NCBI RefSeq assembly: GCF_000235445.1
Contig: NZ_JH378831.1
Span: 1-64,000 of the forward strand
Source: Johnsonella ignava ATCC 51276
Lineage (GTDB): Bacteria; Bacillota; Clostridia; Lachnospirales; Lachnospiraceae
Direction of reading: 5' to 3'
Length of the DNA stretch: 64,000 nt
Of the stretch, positions 1-7,625 are shown one piece after another (within the stretch, counting starts at the first letter, position 1; the number at the start of each line of letters is the position of its first letter). The position numbers and the translations under genes are program-made. Below the pieces are notes generated by a model. It did not search any database. It saw nothing but the letters and a program-made list of their open reading frames with translations, and was not told the origin of the DNA.

Positions 1-519
<519 letters not shown>

Positions 520-820
520 GATTCTCTCATTATGCCTGCCGGCATTTGTTTCCTTTTTTACTTGGTTTTTTAGGTTTTCGTTCCTTGAAACCTGCCGCTT
601 CTTTGCGGCAAGGTGCAGCATTTATTTATAAACTTAAATTTTATTTTATAAATAACATACATAAGTATACATATATATACAATATATACATATATAAATA
701 AATTTATACATGCTGCATTTCTTATTGTTTTTAAGAAATTTCAGGGTTGTGTGTACTGTTTAATCTTTGGTTTTCAAGGTTCAGTTCTTTGCACCGCTGT
801 TTTATATATTTTAAAAACAG
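520..820 (-). other. 16S rRNA leader / tRNA-16S spacer
   Basis: About 300 bp lie between tRNA-Ser(GGA) and the mature 16S end, with no coding potential. It holds a GC-rich hairpin at 588-611 (arms CCTGCCGC and GCGGCAAGG) inside an otherwise very AT-rich stretch. It also holds alternating TA-rich sequence at 655-700. The hairpin could be a processing or antitermination element of the precursor rRNA; that role is inferred from position only. Confidence 0.6.
770..787 (-). promoter_or_regulatory. boxA-like antitermination motif in the rRNA leader
   Basis: On the minus strand the leader contains GAACCTTGAAAACC. This resembles the CTTTGAAAACT-type motif found in leaders and spacers of Firmicute rRNA operons. 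It lies just downstream of tRNA-Ser(GGA) and upstream of 16S, where a boxA would act. A weaker relative, GGTTTCAAGGAACG, occurs at about 580-593. The identification rests on motif resemblance alone. Confidence 0.4.
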
Positions 821-909
821 CGCAGAAGGAGGGATTTGAACCCTCGCACCGCTATTAACGATCTACTCCCTTTCCAGGGGAGCCCCTTCAGCCTCTTGGG
901 TACTTCTGC
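821..909 (-). tRNA. tRNA-Ser(GGA)
   Basis: The minus strand folds as a class II tRNA. The acceptor stem is GCAGAAG (909-903) pairing with CTTCTGC (828-822), with discriminator G at 821. The anticodon stem CTCCC/GGGAG encloses the loop CTGGAAA, giving anticodon GGA. A long variable arm and the T-loop GGTTCAAATCC follow. The CCA end is not encoded. It reads UCC and UCU serine codons. It lies between tRNA-Ser(UGA) and 16S and is presumably co-transcribed with them. Confidence 0.96.
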
Positions 910-1013
910 TGAATCGGTTTTGCTAAGAGTTCTTTTTCCATCTTTATATTACTGCAAAATATGCAATAACTGCAAATATGCGGCTCGTCCGCCGACATAC
1001 AGCATAAAGCCAG

Positions 1014-1099
1014 CGGAGAGGGTGGGATTCGAACCCACGCGCCCTTGCGGACAAACGGTTTTCAAGACCGCCTCGTTATGACCACTTCGATACCTCTCC
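1014..1099 (-). tRNA. tRNA-Ser(UGA)
   Basis: On the minus strand the acceptor stem GGAGAGG (1099-1093) pairs with CCTCTCC (1021-1015), with discriminator G at 1014. The anticodon loop CTTGAAA gives UGA. The variable arm TTTGTCCGCAAGGGCG is long, as expected for serine tRNAs, and the T-loop is GGTTCGAATCC. The CCA is not encoded. It is the first gene of the transcript driven by the promoter at 1115-1143, followed by a second serine tRNA and 16S rRNA. Confidence 0.97.
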
Positions 1100-1114
1100 G
1101 TAAGGTGCTTTGTT

Positions 1115-1143
1115 ATTTTAGCCGTATAGACTTGTTTTGTCAA
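1115..1143 (-). promoter_or_regulatory. sigma-A type promoter for tRNA-Ser pair and rRNA
   Basis: The minus strand carries a perfect TTGACA -35 box (complement at 1138-1143), a 17-bp spacer and a TAAAAT -10 box (complement at 1115-1120). The predicted start at about 1107 lies a few bases before the 5' end of tRNA-Ser(UGA). This is the best-matching housekeeping promoter noticed in the window, as expected for stable RNA. Whether it is the only promoter for 16S cannot be told. Confidence 0.85.
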
Positions 1144-1354
1144 GCACTTTTTAATTATTTTGTAAACTATTTTAAATGATAATTATATAACTTGATTATA
1201 AGCACTATATCTGCATACTTACATCCGTATCCACCATATATGTAGTTGTGGTAAAAAATACATTTAAACATACTCATTTAAAAATAGCATAGAAAGAATC
1301 ACACCTATATGATACAATATCTTAAAAATATATTAGATTCATGGAGGAAATATA

Positions 1355-2452
1355 ATGAAGCTTGGAATTGTAGGGCTTCCAAATGTAGGAAAAAGCACAT
1401 TATTCAATTCCCTTACAAAAGCAGGGGCAGCTGCAGCAAATTACCCTTTCTGTACTATTGATCCTAATGTAGGGGTGGTTGCCGTACCCGATAAAAGACT
1501 TAAGCTGCTTGGAGATTTATATAAATCAAAAAAAGTAACACCTGCAGTAATTGATTTTGTAGATATAGCAGGTCTGGTAAAAGGTGCAAGCAAAGGTGAA
1601 GGACTTGGCAATCAATTTCTTTCCAATATACGTGAATGTGATGCCATAGTTCATGTAGTAAGATGTTTTGAGGATGAGAATGTAGTACATGTCGATGGTA
1701 CAGTTGATCCTATACGTGATATAGAAACAATTAATCTTGAACTTATATTTGCTGATATTGAGATACTTGAAAGGCGCATTGCAAAAACTGCAAAATCCGC
1801 TGTCAATGATAAAAAACTAAAAAAAGAGCTTGATATTATGAAAGAGCTTAAGGATATACTTGAATCCGGAAAGCCTGCAAAGATATTTATAACTGACGAT
1901 GATGAAATAAGCGATTTTGTATCTTCACTGGGGCTTATAACCTATATGCCTGTAATTTATGCTGCAAATGTAGCTGAAAACGATTTAATTGATGAAGGAG
2001 AAAACAATAAATACGTTAAGGAAGTACGAAAATTAGCTTCAGAAACATCTTCAAAGGTTTTTTTAGTTTGTGCTAAAATAGAAGAAGAAATTGCACAGCT
2101 GGATGATGATGAAAAATCGGAATATCTTGAAGCATTGGGTATAAAGGAATCAGGGCTTGATAAGCTTATATCTGCAAGCTATGATCTTTTAGGACTTTTG
2201 AGTTTTTTAACATCGGGCGAAGATGAAACAAGGGCATGGACTATAAAAAAAGGAACAAAAGCTCCCGGGGCTGCAGGAAAAATTCACAGTGATTTTGAAA
2301 GAGGTTTTATAAGAGCGGAAGTAATTAATTTTCAGGATCTTATTGACTGCGGTTCATCGGCAGCGGCAAAAGACAAAGGTCTTATGAGACTTGAGGGCAA
2401 AGAATATGTTGTAAAAGACGGAGATGTGATACTTTTTAGATTTAATGTATAG
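1355..2452 (+). CDS. ychF: Redox-regulated ATPase YchF (OLA1 family)
   Basis: 365 residues, the usual family length. The N-terminus has the Obg-type P-loop GLPNVGKST at residues 6-14 and the switch segment DIAGLVKGASKGEG at about 69-82. The C-terminal third (ETRAWTIKKGTKAPGAAG, then IHSDFERGFIRAEV) is the TGS domain. YchF proteins bind ATP rather than GTP and associate with ribosomes. The role in translation and oxidative stress signalling is family knowledge. The start follows a good GGAGG ribosome site. The gene stands alone on the plus strand and ends in a hairpin terminator at 2458-2494. Identification is secure. Confidence 0.97.
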   Translation: MKLGIVGLPNVGKSTLFNSLTKAGAAAANYPFCTIDPNVGVVAVPDKRLKLLGDLYKSKKVTPAVIDFVDIAGLVKGASKGEGLGNQFLSNIRECDAIVHVVRCFEDENVVHVDGTVDPIRDIETINLELIFADIEILERRIAKTAKSAVNDKKLKKELDIMKELKDILESGKPAKIFITDDDEISDFVSSLGLITYMPVIYAANVAENDLIDEGENNKYVKEVRKLASETSSKVFLVCAKIEEEIAQLDDDEKSEYLEALGIKESGLDKLISASYDLLGLLSFLTSGEDETRAWTIKKGTKAPGAAGKIHSDFERGFIRAEVINFQDLIDCGSSAAAKDKGLMRLEGKEYVVKDGDVILFRFNV

Positions 2453-2457
2453 ACAAA

Positions 2458-2494
2458 AAACCAACCCTTTTCTTAAATGAGGGCTGGTTTTTTT
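2458..2494 (+). terminator. Rho-independent terminator after ychF
   Basis: The arms AAACCAACCCT (2458-2468) and AGGGCTGGTTT (2480-2490) form an 11-bp stem with one mismatch, followed by a T run. It lies a few bases after the ychF stop. It also lies between two converging genes, so it may stop the DUF1292 transcript from the other side as well. Confidence 0.85.
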
Positions 2495-2533
2495 GTAAAA
2501 TAAAATCGAGACTTTTACGATTTTAAATTTACC

Positions 2534-2860
2534 TCAATCTTTAAAGTCGTCATCTTCTGAAAGAAATTCTTCAAATTCCTGCATATCAAGTATTTCTTCA
2601 AATGCATCAACTACAGCCTCATATTCCTCATCGCTTTCTATATTCGTCAGTTCAGGTTCCCCGTCATCTTTCTGTGTATATCTATAAAGATACACATCTT
2701 CACATTCTTCATCTTCAGGCAGAACCGCTATATACTCTCTCGTATCAACCTCAAATATATTAAGCACTATACATTCAATTTCAGTATTATCCTCAAGCTT
2801 AATTGTTACAGTAAGCTCATCACCCTCAAACAAATCGCCTTTATCATATTTATCGCTCAT
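2534..2860 (-). CDS. DUF1292 family protein (YrzB-like)
   Basis: A small, strongly acidic protein of 108 residues rich in Asp and Glu, with the family core DELTVTIKLEDNTEIECIVL followed by an acidic tail. DUF1292 proteins are widespread in Firmicutes and have no established biochemical role. The start is placed at 2860 (MSDKYDKGD) because AGAAAGGA lies at the right distance; a further in-frame ATG at 2881 has no such site. It ends convergently with ychF. The family call comes from overall resemblance, without catalytic motifs to confirm it. Confidence 0.8.
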   Translation of the reverse strand: MSDKYDKGDLFEGDELTVTIKLEDNTEIECIVLNIFEVDTREYIAVLPEDEECEDVYLYRYTQKDDGEPELTNIESDEEYEAVVDAFEEILDMQEFEEFLSEDDDFKD

Positions 2861-2908
2861 AAAATTCCTTTCTAAACACACTGCATCTAAATATCAGTGT
2901 CTACAAAT

Positions 2909-4765
2909 TTACTGTTTTAATTCATTTAAAAATATAGAAGGTTCATTTTTTCCGTTAAATCCCCTTTTGCAGGTACATAAAAAAAGTCTGTCTCTAGCTC
3001 TTGTCATTGCTACATAAAACATCCTTCTTTCTTCCTCCAGTTCATCCTTTGATACCGCCTTTTTATATGGCATGATCCCCTTGTTTACATCAATTATATA
3101 GACTATTTTATATTCAAGTCCTTTTGAAGAATGAAAACTCATAAGACTTACACCGCCGCTTTTTTTTGTTTTTATTAAGCCGGAGCTGTTTGCAAGTTGT
3201 ATTCGATAATCATCTATATATTTAAACCAGTCTTTAAAAGTCTTAAAACCTGAACTGCTTTCTTCAAGCTCAGATAGAATATTCAAAAAATCATAATCGT
3301 CTATACCTCTGTCATAAGCATACTCTCTTATAAAATCATCATAACCCACTGCACCTCTTATGTATTTAATTGCTCTTACCGTACTTAAGCTCTTTACTAC
3401 ACGAATATTATGCTCTAATTCACTAATTCTTTTAATCATATATTCCGTATCTGAATAATATGAATACAGCTGTTTAATACATGAGCATGAATCTGATCCT
3501 CTTAAAGCCTCTCTCTTTATATATCTGTTCGGATGATTTATTATCCTTAACCAGTCATTTAAACCGGCAATACCGTTTGCAACCTTAATATAAGATATTA
3601 TATCTTCTGAAATCCAGTGCGAATATAAATCCGGAACGGTATCATTTATAGTAAACGGGATATTTTCCTCCATAAAAAATTTTGTAAGAAGCCTAGGCTG
3701 TATATTTATCCTATAAAGTACTGCTATATCATCATAGCACCAACCCGATTTGATATATCCTTTTATATCCTGAATAATTGACTTAAACTGATGCATAGGG
3801 CTGTTATATTCTATAATTTCAGGAGGTCTTGATTCTCTTTCTGAGGCGAAAACTTCCTTTTTAAAGCGTTTTTTATTATGTGATATAAATCTTTGTACAC
3901 AATTTACTATGTGAATACCGGATCTGAAATTGATATCAAGCAGTATAGTTTCCGAATTTGGATAATCATTCTTAAAACCAAGCATAATCTCAGGTCTTGC
4001 ACCTCTAAAACCATAAATAGACTGATCGTCATCTCCCACAACTGTAAGATTTTGACTGTTTCCTGCAAGCATCCTTACAATTTCATACTGTATACGATTA
4101 ATATCCTGAAACTCATCAACAAGTATATACTTAAATCTCTCATTATATGCTTTCCTTATATCCTGCCTTTTTAGCAGCAGCTCATAAGCCATCAAAAGCA
4201 TATCTTCAAAATCAATTTTCTTTATAAAAGCAAGCCTTTTTCCATAGCCTTTGTAAATTTCTCTAAAAACATCTGCCGCACACGATTTTGAATAGTAATA
4301 CCTTATATCAATCATCTCCTGCTTTATAAGTGCAATTTCCTGTATTATTTGCGATATAAGAGTCGAAAGTTCTTCCATATCAGGTTCATACTGTTTTAAA
4401 AGCACTTTTATAATATTGTATTTTTCATCTTCATTAAGTACCTGAGCTGCATTATAGCCATAGACAGCCTTAATCATAGAAAAAAATACGGCATGAAATG
4501 TTCCCCATGTAACTCCGTCATAAACCGTGTCAATATAAGAAGATTTTGATGTGTATTCTATAAACCTCTCCTTCATCTGGAGTGCCGCCACTCTTGAAAA
4601 AGTAAGTACCAATATGCTTTTCGGTTTTACCTTAAGGTTCTTTATAAGATACTTTACTCTCATTGTAATTACAAAAGTTTTCCCTGAACCCGGACCTGCA
4701 ATTACCATAAGAGGACCATTACCATAGGTAACTGCCTTCTCCTGATTTTTAGTAAGCTGTAGCAT
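2909..4765 (-). CDS. UvrD/PcrA-like superfamily 1 ATP-dependent DNA helicase
   Basis: 618 residues, shorter than typical PcrA (about 720-740). SF1A helicase motifs are clear. They are the Q-motif/motif I region (LTKNQEKAV, then GPGSGKTFV near residue 24), motif II LVDEFQDIN, motif III GDDDQSIYGFRGA, motif IV DINFRS, motif V SLMSFHSSKGLEYKIVYI and motif VI FYVAMTRARDRL. It should unwind DNA 3' to 5' in repair or replication-conflict resolution. Being shorter and divergent, it is probably a paralog rather than the main PcrA. The start follows AAGGGA. It sits between the DUF1292 gene and gltX with no obvious operon partner. Confidence 0.9.
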   Translation of the reverse strand: MLQLTKNQEKAVTYGNGPLMVIAGPGSGKTFVITMRVKYLIKNLKVKPKSILVLTFSRVAALQMKERFIEYTSKSSYIDTVYDGVTWGTFHAVFFSMIKAVYGYNAAQVLNEDEKYNIIKVLLKQYEPDMEELSTLISQIIQEIALIKQEMIDIRYYYSKSCAADVFREIYKGYGKRLAFIKKIDFEDMLLMAYELLLKRQDIRKAYNERFKYILVDEFQDINRIQYEIVRMLAGNSQNLTVVGDDDQSIYGFRGARPEIMLGFKNDYPNSETILLDINFRSGIHIVNCVQRFISHNKKRFKKEVFASERESRPPEIIEYNSPMHQFKSIIQDIKGYIKSGWCYDDIAVLYRINIQPRLLTKFFMEENIPFTINDTVPDLYSHWISEDIISYIKVANGIAGLNDWLRIINHPNRYIKREALRGSDSCSCIKQLYSYYSDTEYMIKRISELEHNIRVVKSLSTVRAIKYIRGAVGYDDFIREYAYDRGIDDYDFLNILSELEESSSGFKTFKDWFKYIDDYRIQLANSSGLIKTKKSGGVSLMSFHSSKGLEYKIVYIIDVNKGIMPYKKAVSKDELEEERRMFYVAMTRARDRLFLCTCKRGFNGKNEPSIFLNELKQ

Positions 4766-4854
4766 ATCTTTGTCCCTTATATATGCAACAGTTTATACTT
4801 GTTACATATTTAATCATAACTGTATTACATTTCAAATAGTTTCTGATAGTGCCG

Positions 4855-6309
4855 TTATGCTGTTTTAAGCTTACCAATACCAATTTTTATCCTCTCAAGA
4901 CTTTCTTCTTTCCCAAGTATTTCCATAATTTCAGTAGCACCTGCGGGAGTCATAAGCCTGCCTGAAAGTGCAGTCCTTAAAGGCCACATTATAAAACCTA
5001 TTTTATAATTATTGCTTTCTGCATATTCACGCAGCCTACTATACAGTGAATCATTTGTATAATCGTCCATTTCTTTAAGCAGTACAAATGTTTCCTCAAG
5101 CACCTTAAGCGAGGAAGCGGCATCAGTTTTCATCTTTTTATGTATATACATGGATATATCATATTCAGGCAGTTTTTCAAAGAAATCTATGTGTGAAGCT
5201 ATTTCAGTAAGCACCTCTATTCTTGTCTTCACCATAGCTGCTATCTTTTCCCTGTTAAGCGGCTTTTTTATGACTTCGTTTATGTAAGGCTCTGCCATAG
5301 CAAAAAATCTCTCTTCATCCATAGCCTTTAAATACTCACCATTCATCCACCTAAGCTTTACCATATCAAATACTGCCGGAGATTTACTTATATGCCTGTA
5401 ATCAAAAGCCTTTATAAGTCCCTGCATTGAAAATATCTCCTGATTATCCTCAGGCGACCATCCAAGAAGTGCTACAAAATTTACAATCGCCTCTGCACTG
5501 AACCCTTGCTCTATTAAATCCTCAAATGAAGCATGCCCGCTTCTTTTTGAAAGTTTTTTATGCTCCTCATTGGTTATAGTAGGACAATGTATATATACAG
5601 GTATCTCCCAACCGAATGCTTCATAAAGTCTGTTATATTTAGGTGATGATGAAAGATACTCATTTCCTCTTACAATATGAGTTATCCCCATAAGATGGTC
5701 GTCAACCACATTTGCAAAATTATAAGTCGGATAACCGTCCGATTTTATAAGTACCATATCATCGAGCTCTTTATTATCAACAGTTATATCTCCATATATC
5801 TCATCATGGAAAGTTGTAGTTCCTGTATTCGGATTATTCTGCCTTATAACATAAGGCATGCCCGATTTTAAATTAGCTTCAACTTCCGCTTTTGAAAGCC
5901 CCAAACAATGCTTATCATATACAAAGATTTCCTCATCTCCAACACTGCTTTTAAGCTTTTCAAGCCTTTTTTCATCACAAAAGCAATAATATGCCTCTCC
6001 CTTTTCTATAAGCTGCTTTGCATACCCAAGGTACATCCCTGCCTTATGTCTCTCGCTCTGAACATAAGGACCACAGCCTCCATCCTTATCAGGACCTTCA
6101 TCATGTATTAGTCCTGTTTTCTCCATAGTTCTATATATTATATCGACTGCACCGTCAACCTGCCTTTCTCTATCAGTGTCTTCAATACGAAGTATAAATT
6201 CTCCGCCTTCATGTTTTGCTATAAGATAGGCATATAATGCGGTACGCAGATTGCCGACATGCATCTTGCCCGTAGGACTTGGTGCAAATCTGGTTCTGAT
6301 TTTCGTCAT
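4855..6309 (-). CDS. gltX: Glutamate--tRNA ligase
   Basis: 484 residues, normal length for bacterial GluRS. The N-terminus RTRFAPSPTGKMHVGNLRTA carries the class I HIGH-type signature in the form HVGN. The KMSKS signature appears as KKLSKRSG at about residue 255. The Rossmann catalytic core and the C-terminal helical anticodon-binding region are complete. It charges tRNA-Glu, or both tRNA-Glu and tRNA-Gln where an amidotransferase is used; which applies cannot be told here. AAAGGA lies about 12 bases before the ATG. Confidence 0.97.
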   Translation of the reverse strand: MTKIRTRFAPSPTGKMHVGNLRTALYAYLIAKHEGGEFILRIEDTDRERQVDGAVDIIYRTMEKTGLIHDEGPDKDGGCGPYVQSERHKAGMYLGYAKQLIEKGEAYYCFCDEKRLEKLKSSVGDEEIFVYDKHCLGLSKAEVEANLKSGMPYVIRQNNPNTGTTTFHDEIYGDITVDNKELDDMVLIKSDGYPTYNFANVVDDHLMGITHIVRGNEYLSSSPKYNRLYEAFGWEIPVYIHCPTITNEEHKKLSKRSGHASFEDLIEQGFSAEAIVNFVALLGWSPEDNQEIFSMQGLIKAFDYRHISKSPAVFDMVKLRWMNGEYLKAMDEERFFAMAEPYINEVIKKPLNREKIAAMVKTRIEVLTEIASHIDFFEKLPEYDISMYIHKKMKTDAASSLKVLEETFVLLKEMDDYTNDSLYSRLREYAESNNYKIGFIMWPLRTALSGRLMTPAGATEIMEILGKEESLERIKIGIGKLKTA

Positions 6310-6577
6310 ATTTATATAAATTCCTTTCAGTTTTTAAAATTGTATAAAATATGCAAAATTGCCGTGTTTCTATCATTTGAAACGAACGATAACAGTATAC
6401 TCCAACATTGCAAGTAAGGCAATATTATAAAAGTTTTAATAATATCATTTCAGCAGACTCTTTATATTTTACCCACTAAAATATATGTGTACTTAAAATA
6501 ATTATAAAAATATAAAGATAAATATTTATCATTATCATATAGATAGAATAATTTAAATATTATATAAGAGCATTATA
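6310..6577. other. AT-rich intergenic region, no gene seen
   Basis: Between the start of gltX and the superoxide dismutase terminator. Very AT-rich, with no ORF, tRNA or recognisable riboswitch. It presumably holds the gltX promoter, but no convincing -35/-10 pair could be picked. Confidence 0.5.
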
Positions 6578-6614
6578 ATAAGGACCGGGTTTCACACAGA
6601 AAACCGGTCCTTAT
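6578..6614 (-). terminator. Rho-independent terminator after superoxide dismutase
   Basis: The arms ATAAGGACCGG and CCGGTCCTTAT form a GC-cored perfect stem with loop about GTTTCACACAGAAAA. It lies about 25 bases past the sod stop and is followed by a T/A run on the minus strand. Confidence 0.85.
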
Positions 6615-6637
6615 ATTAAAAAGTATATACGATATAT

Positions 6638-7255
6638 TTAAGCTAATGCATTTTCATAATTTTTTGAAACCTTATTCCAGTCAACTACATTAAAGAAAGC
6701 CTTTATATAATCTCCTCTAAGATTTTTATACTTAAGGTAATAAGCATGTTCCCATACATCTATACCTAATACAGGTATAAGCCCTTTTCCTTCCATGATT
6801 GGATTATCCTGATTTGGTGTTGCAGACACATAAAGCTTTCCGTTTTTATCACTTGAAAGCCATGCCCAGCCTGAACCAAATTGTCCTGCGCCTGCGGCAC
6901 TTATCTTTTCTTTAAAAGCTTCAAAGCTTCCAAACTCCTTATTTATAGCTTCTGCGAGCTTGCCCTGCGGTTCTTTGGCACCGTTCGGAGCCATTATATC
7001 AAAATAAAGGTTATGATTATAGAATCCTCCTCCATTGTTTCTTATGGCCTTTCTAAGTCCTTCATCCGCAATTAAATCAAGCTCTGCAAGCAGTTTTGTG
7101 ATTTCTTTTCCGTCAACCCCTGCTTTTTGTGAAGCATCATTTAAGTTCTTTGTATATGCCGCATGATGCTTTGTATAATGTGTTTCCATAGTAAGTGCAT
7201 CAATATAAGGTTCAAGTGCATTAAAACCGTAAGCAAGTTCAATTTGTTTGTACAT
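6638..7255 (-). CDS. sod: Superoxide dismutase (Fe/Mn family)
   Basis: 205 residues, typical length. Metal-ligand contexts of the Fe/Mn family are present: ETHYTKHHAAYTKNL (first His), GGGFYNHNLYFDIMAP (second His), GIDVWEHAYYLKYKN (Asp and His of the DxWEHAYY signature) and SGWAWLS in the core. It detoxifies superoxide in the cytoplasm, giving a strict anaerobe some oxygen tolerance. Iron and manganese specificity cannot be assigned by eye. It has a strong AAGGAGGG ribosome site and its own terminator, so it is probably monocistronic. Confidence 0.96.
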   Translation of the reverse strand: MYKQIELAYGFNALEPYIDALTMETHYTKHHAAYTKNLNDASQKAGVDGKEITKLLAELDLIADEGLRKAIRNNGGGFYNHNLYFDIMAPNGAKEPQGKLAEAINKEFGSFEAFKEKISAAGAGQFGSGWAWLSSDKNGKLYVSATPNQDNPIMEGKGLIPVLGIDVWEHAYYLKYKNLRGDYIKAFFNVVDWNKVSKNYENALA

Positions 7256-7518
7256 AGTAAAATCCCTCCTTAAAAATTAAAGTATATTATTTGTAAGTTG
7301 CTTTGAATTTGGCAAACTGCCATATAGACAGTTCATAATTTACCAAAATTATATGGGTTGCAAGTATATCTGAAACAATCAAATATCTTATATAAAGGAT
7401 AGCATATAACAGATTAAAGTCAAGAAGAAAATGCAATAAATATGACTTTAGAAGTAAATTCGTCTATGTGCACAATATAATTGTGTAAAATTTTTATTAA
7501 ATGTACAATAAGCAAAAT
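7256..7518. other. Intergenic region upstream of sod
   Basis: Only AT-rich non-coding sequence between the sod start and the terminator-like hairpin of the next gene. The sod promoter must lie here. No clear operator, such as a PerR-type box, was recognised. Confidence 0.4.
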
Positions 7519-7562
7519 ATAGAGCTGCCGCAACGAAAAAACTCGTTAAACGACAGCTCTAT
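7519..7562 (-). terminator. Terminator-like inverted repeat after the 833-residue lipoprotein gene
   Basis: The arms ATAGAGCTGCCG and CGACAGCTCTAT pair with one mismatch. Inner complementary blocks AACGA/TCGTT extend the stem. It lies about 65 bases beyond the lipoprotein stop and is followed by a weak T-containing tract on the minus strand. Confidence 0.6.
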
Positions 7563-7625
7563 ACTAAAAGGTTTCAACAAGAATAAAGTCATATATTCAT
7601 TAACAGGCTTTATCTGATTTTACAC

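Noticed and set aside
836..1143. Small ORFs across the serine tRNA region
   Set aside because: They read through the two tRNA genes and the promoter; they are chance frames over stable RNA genes.
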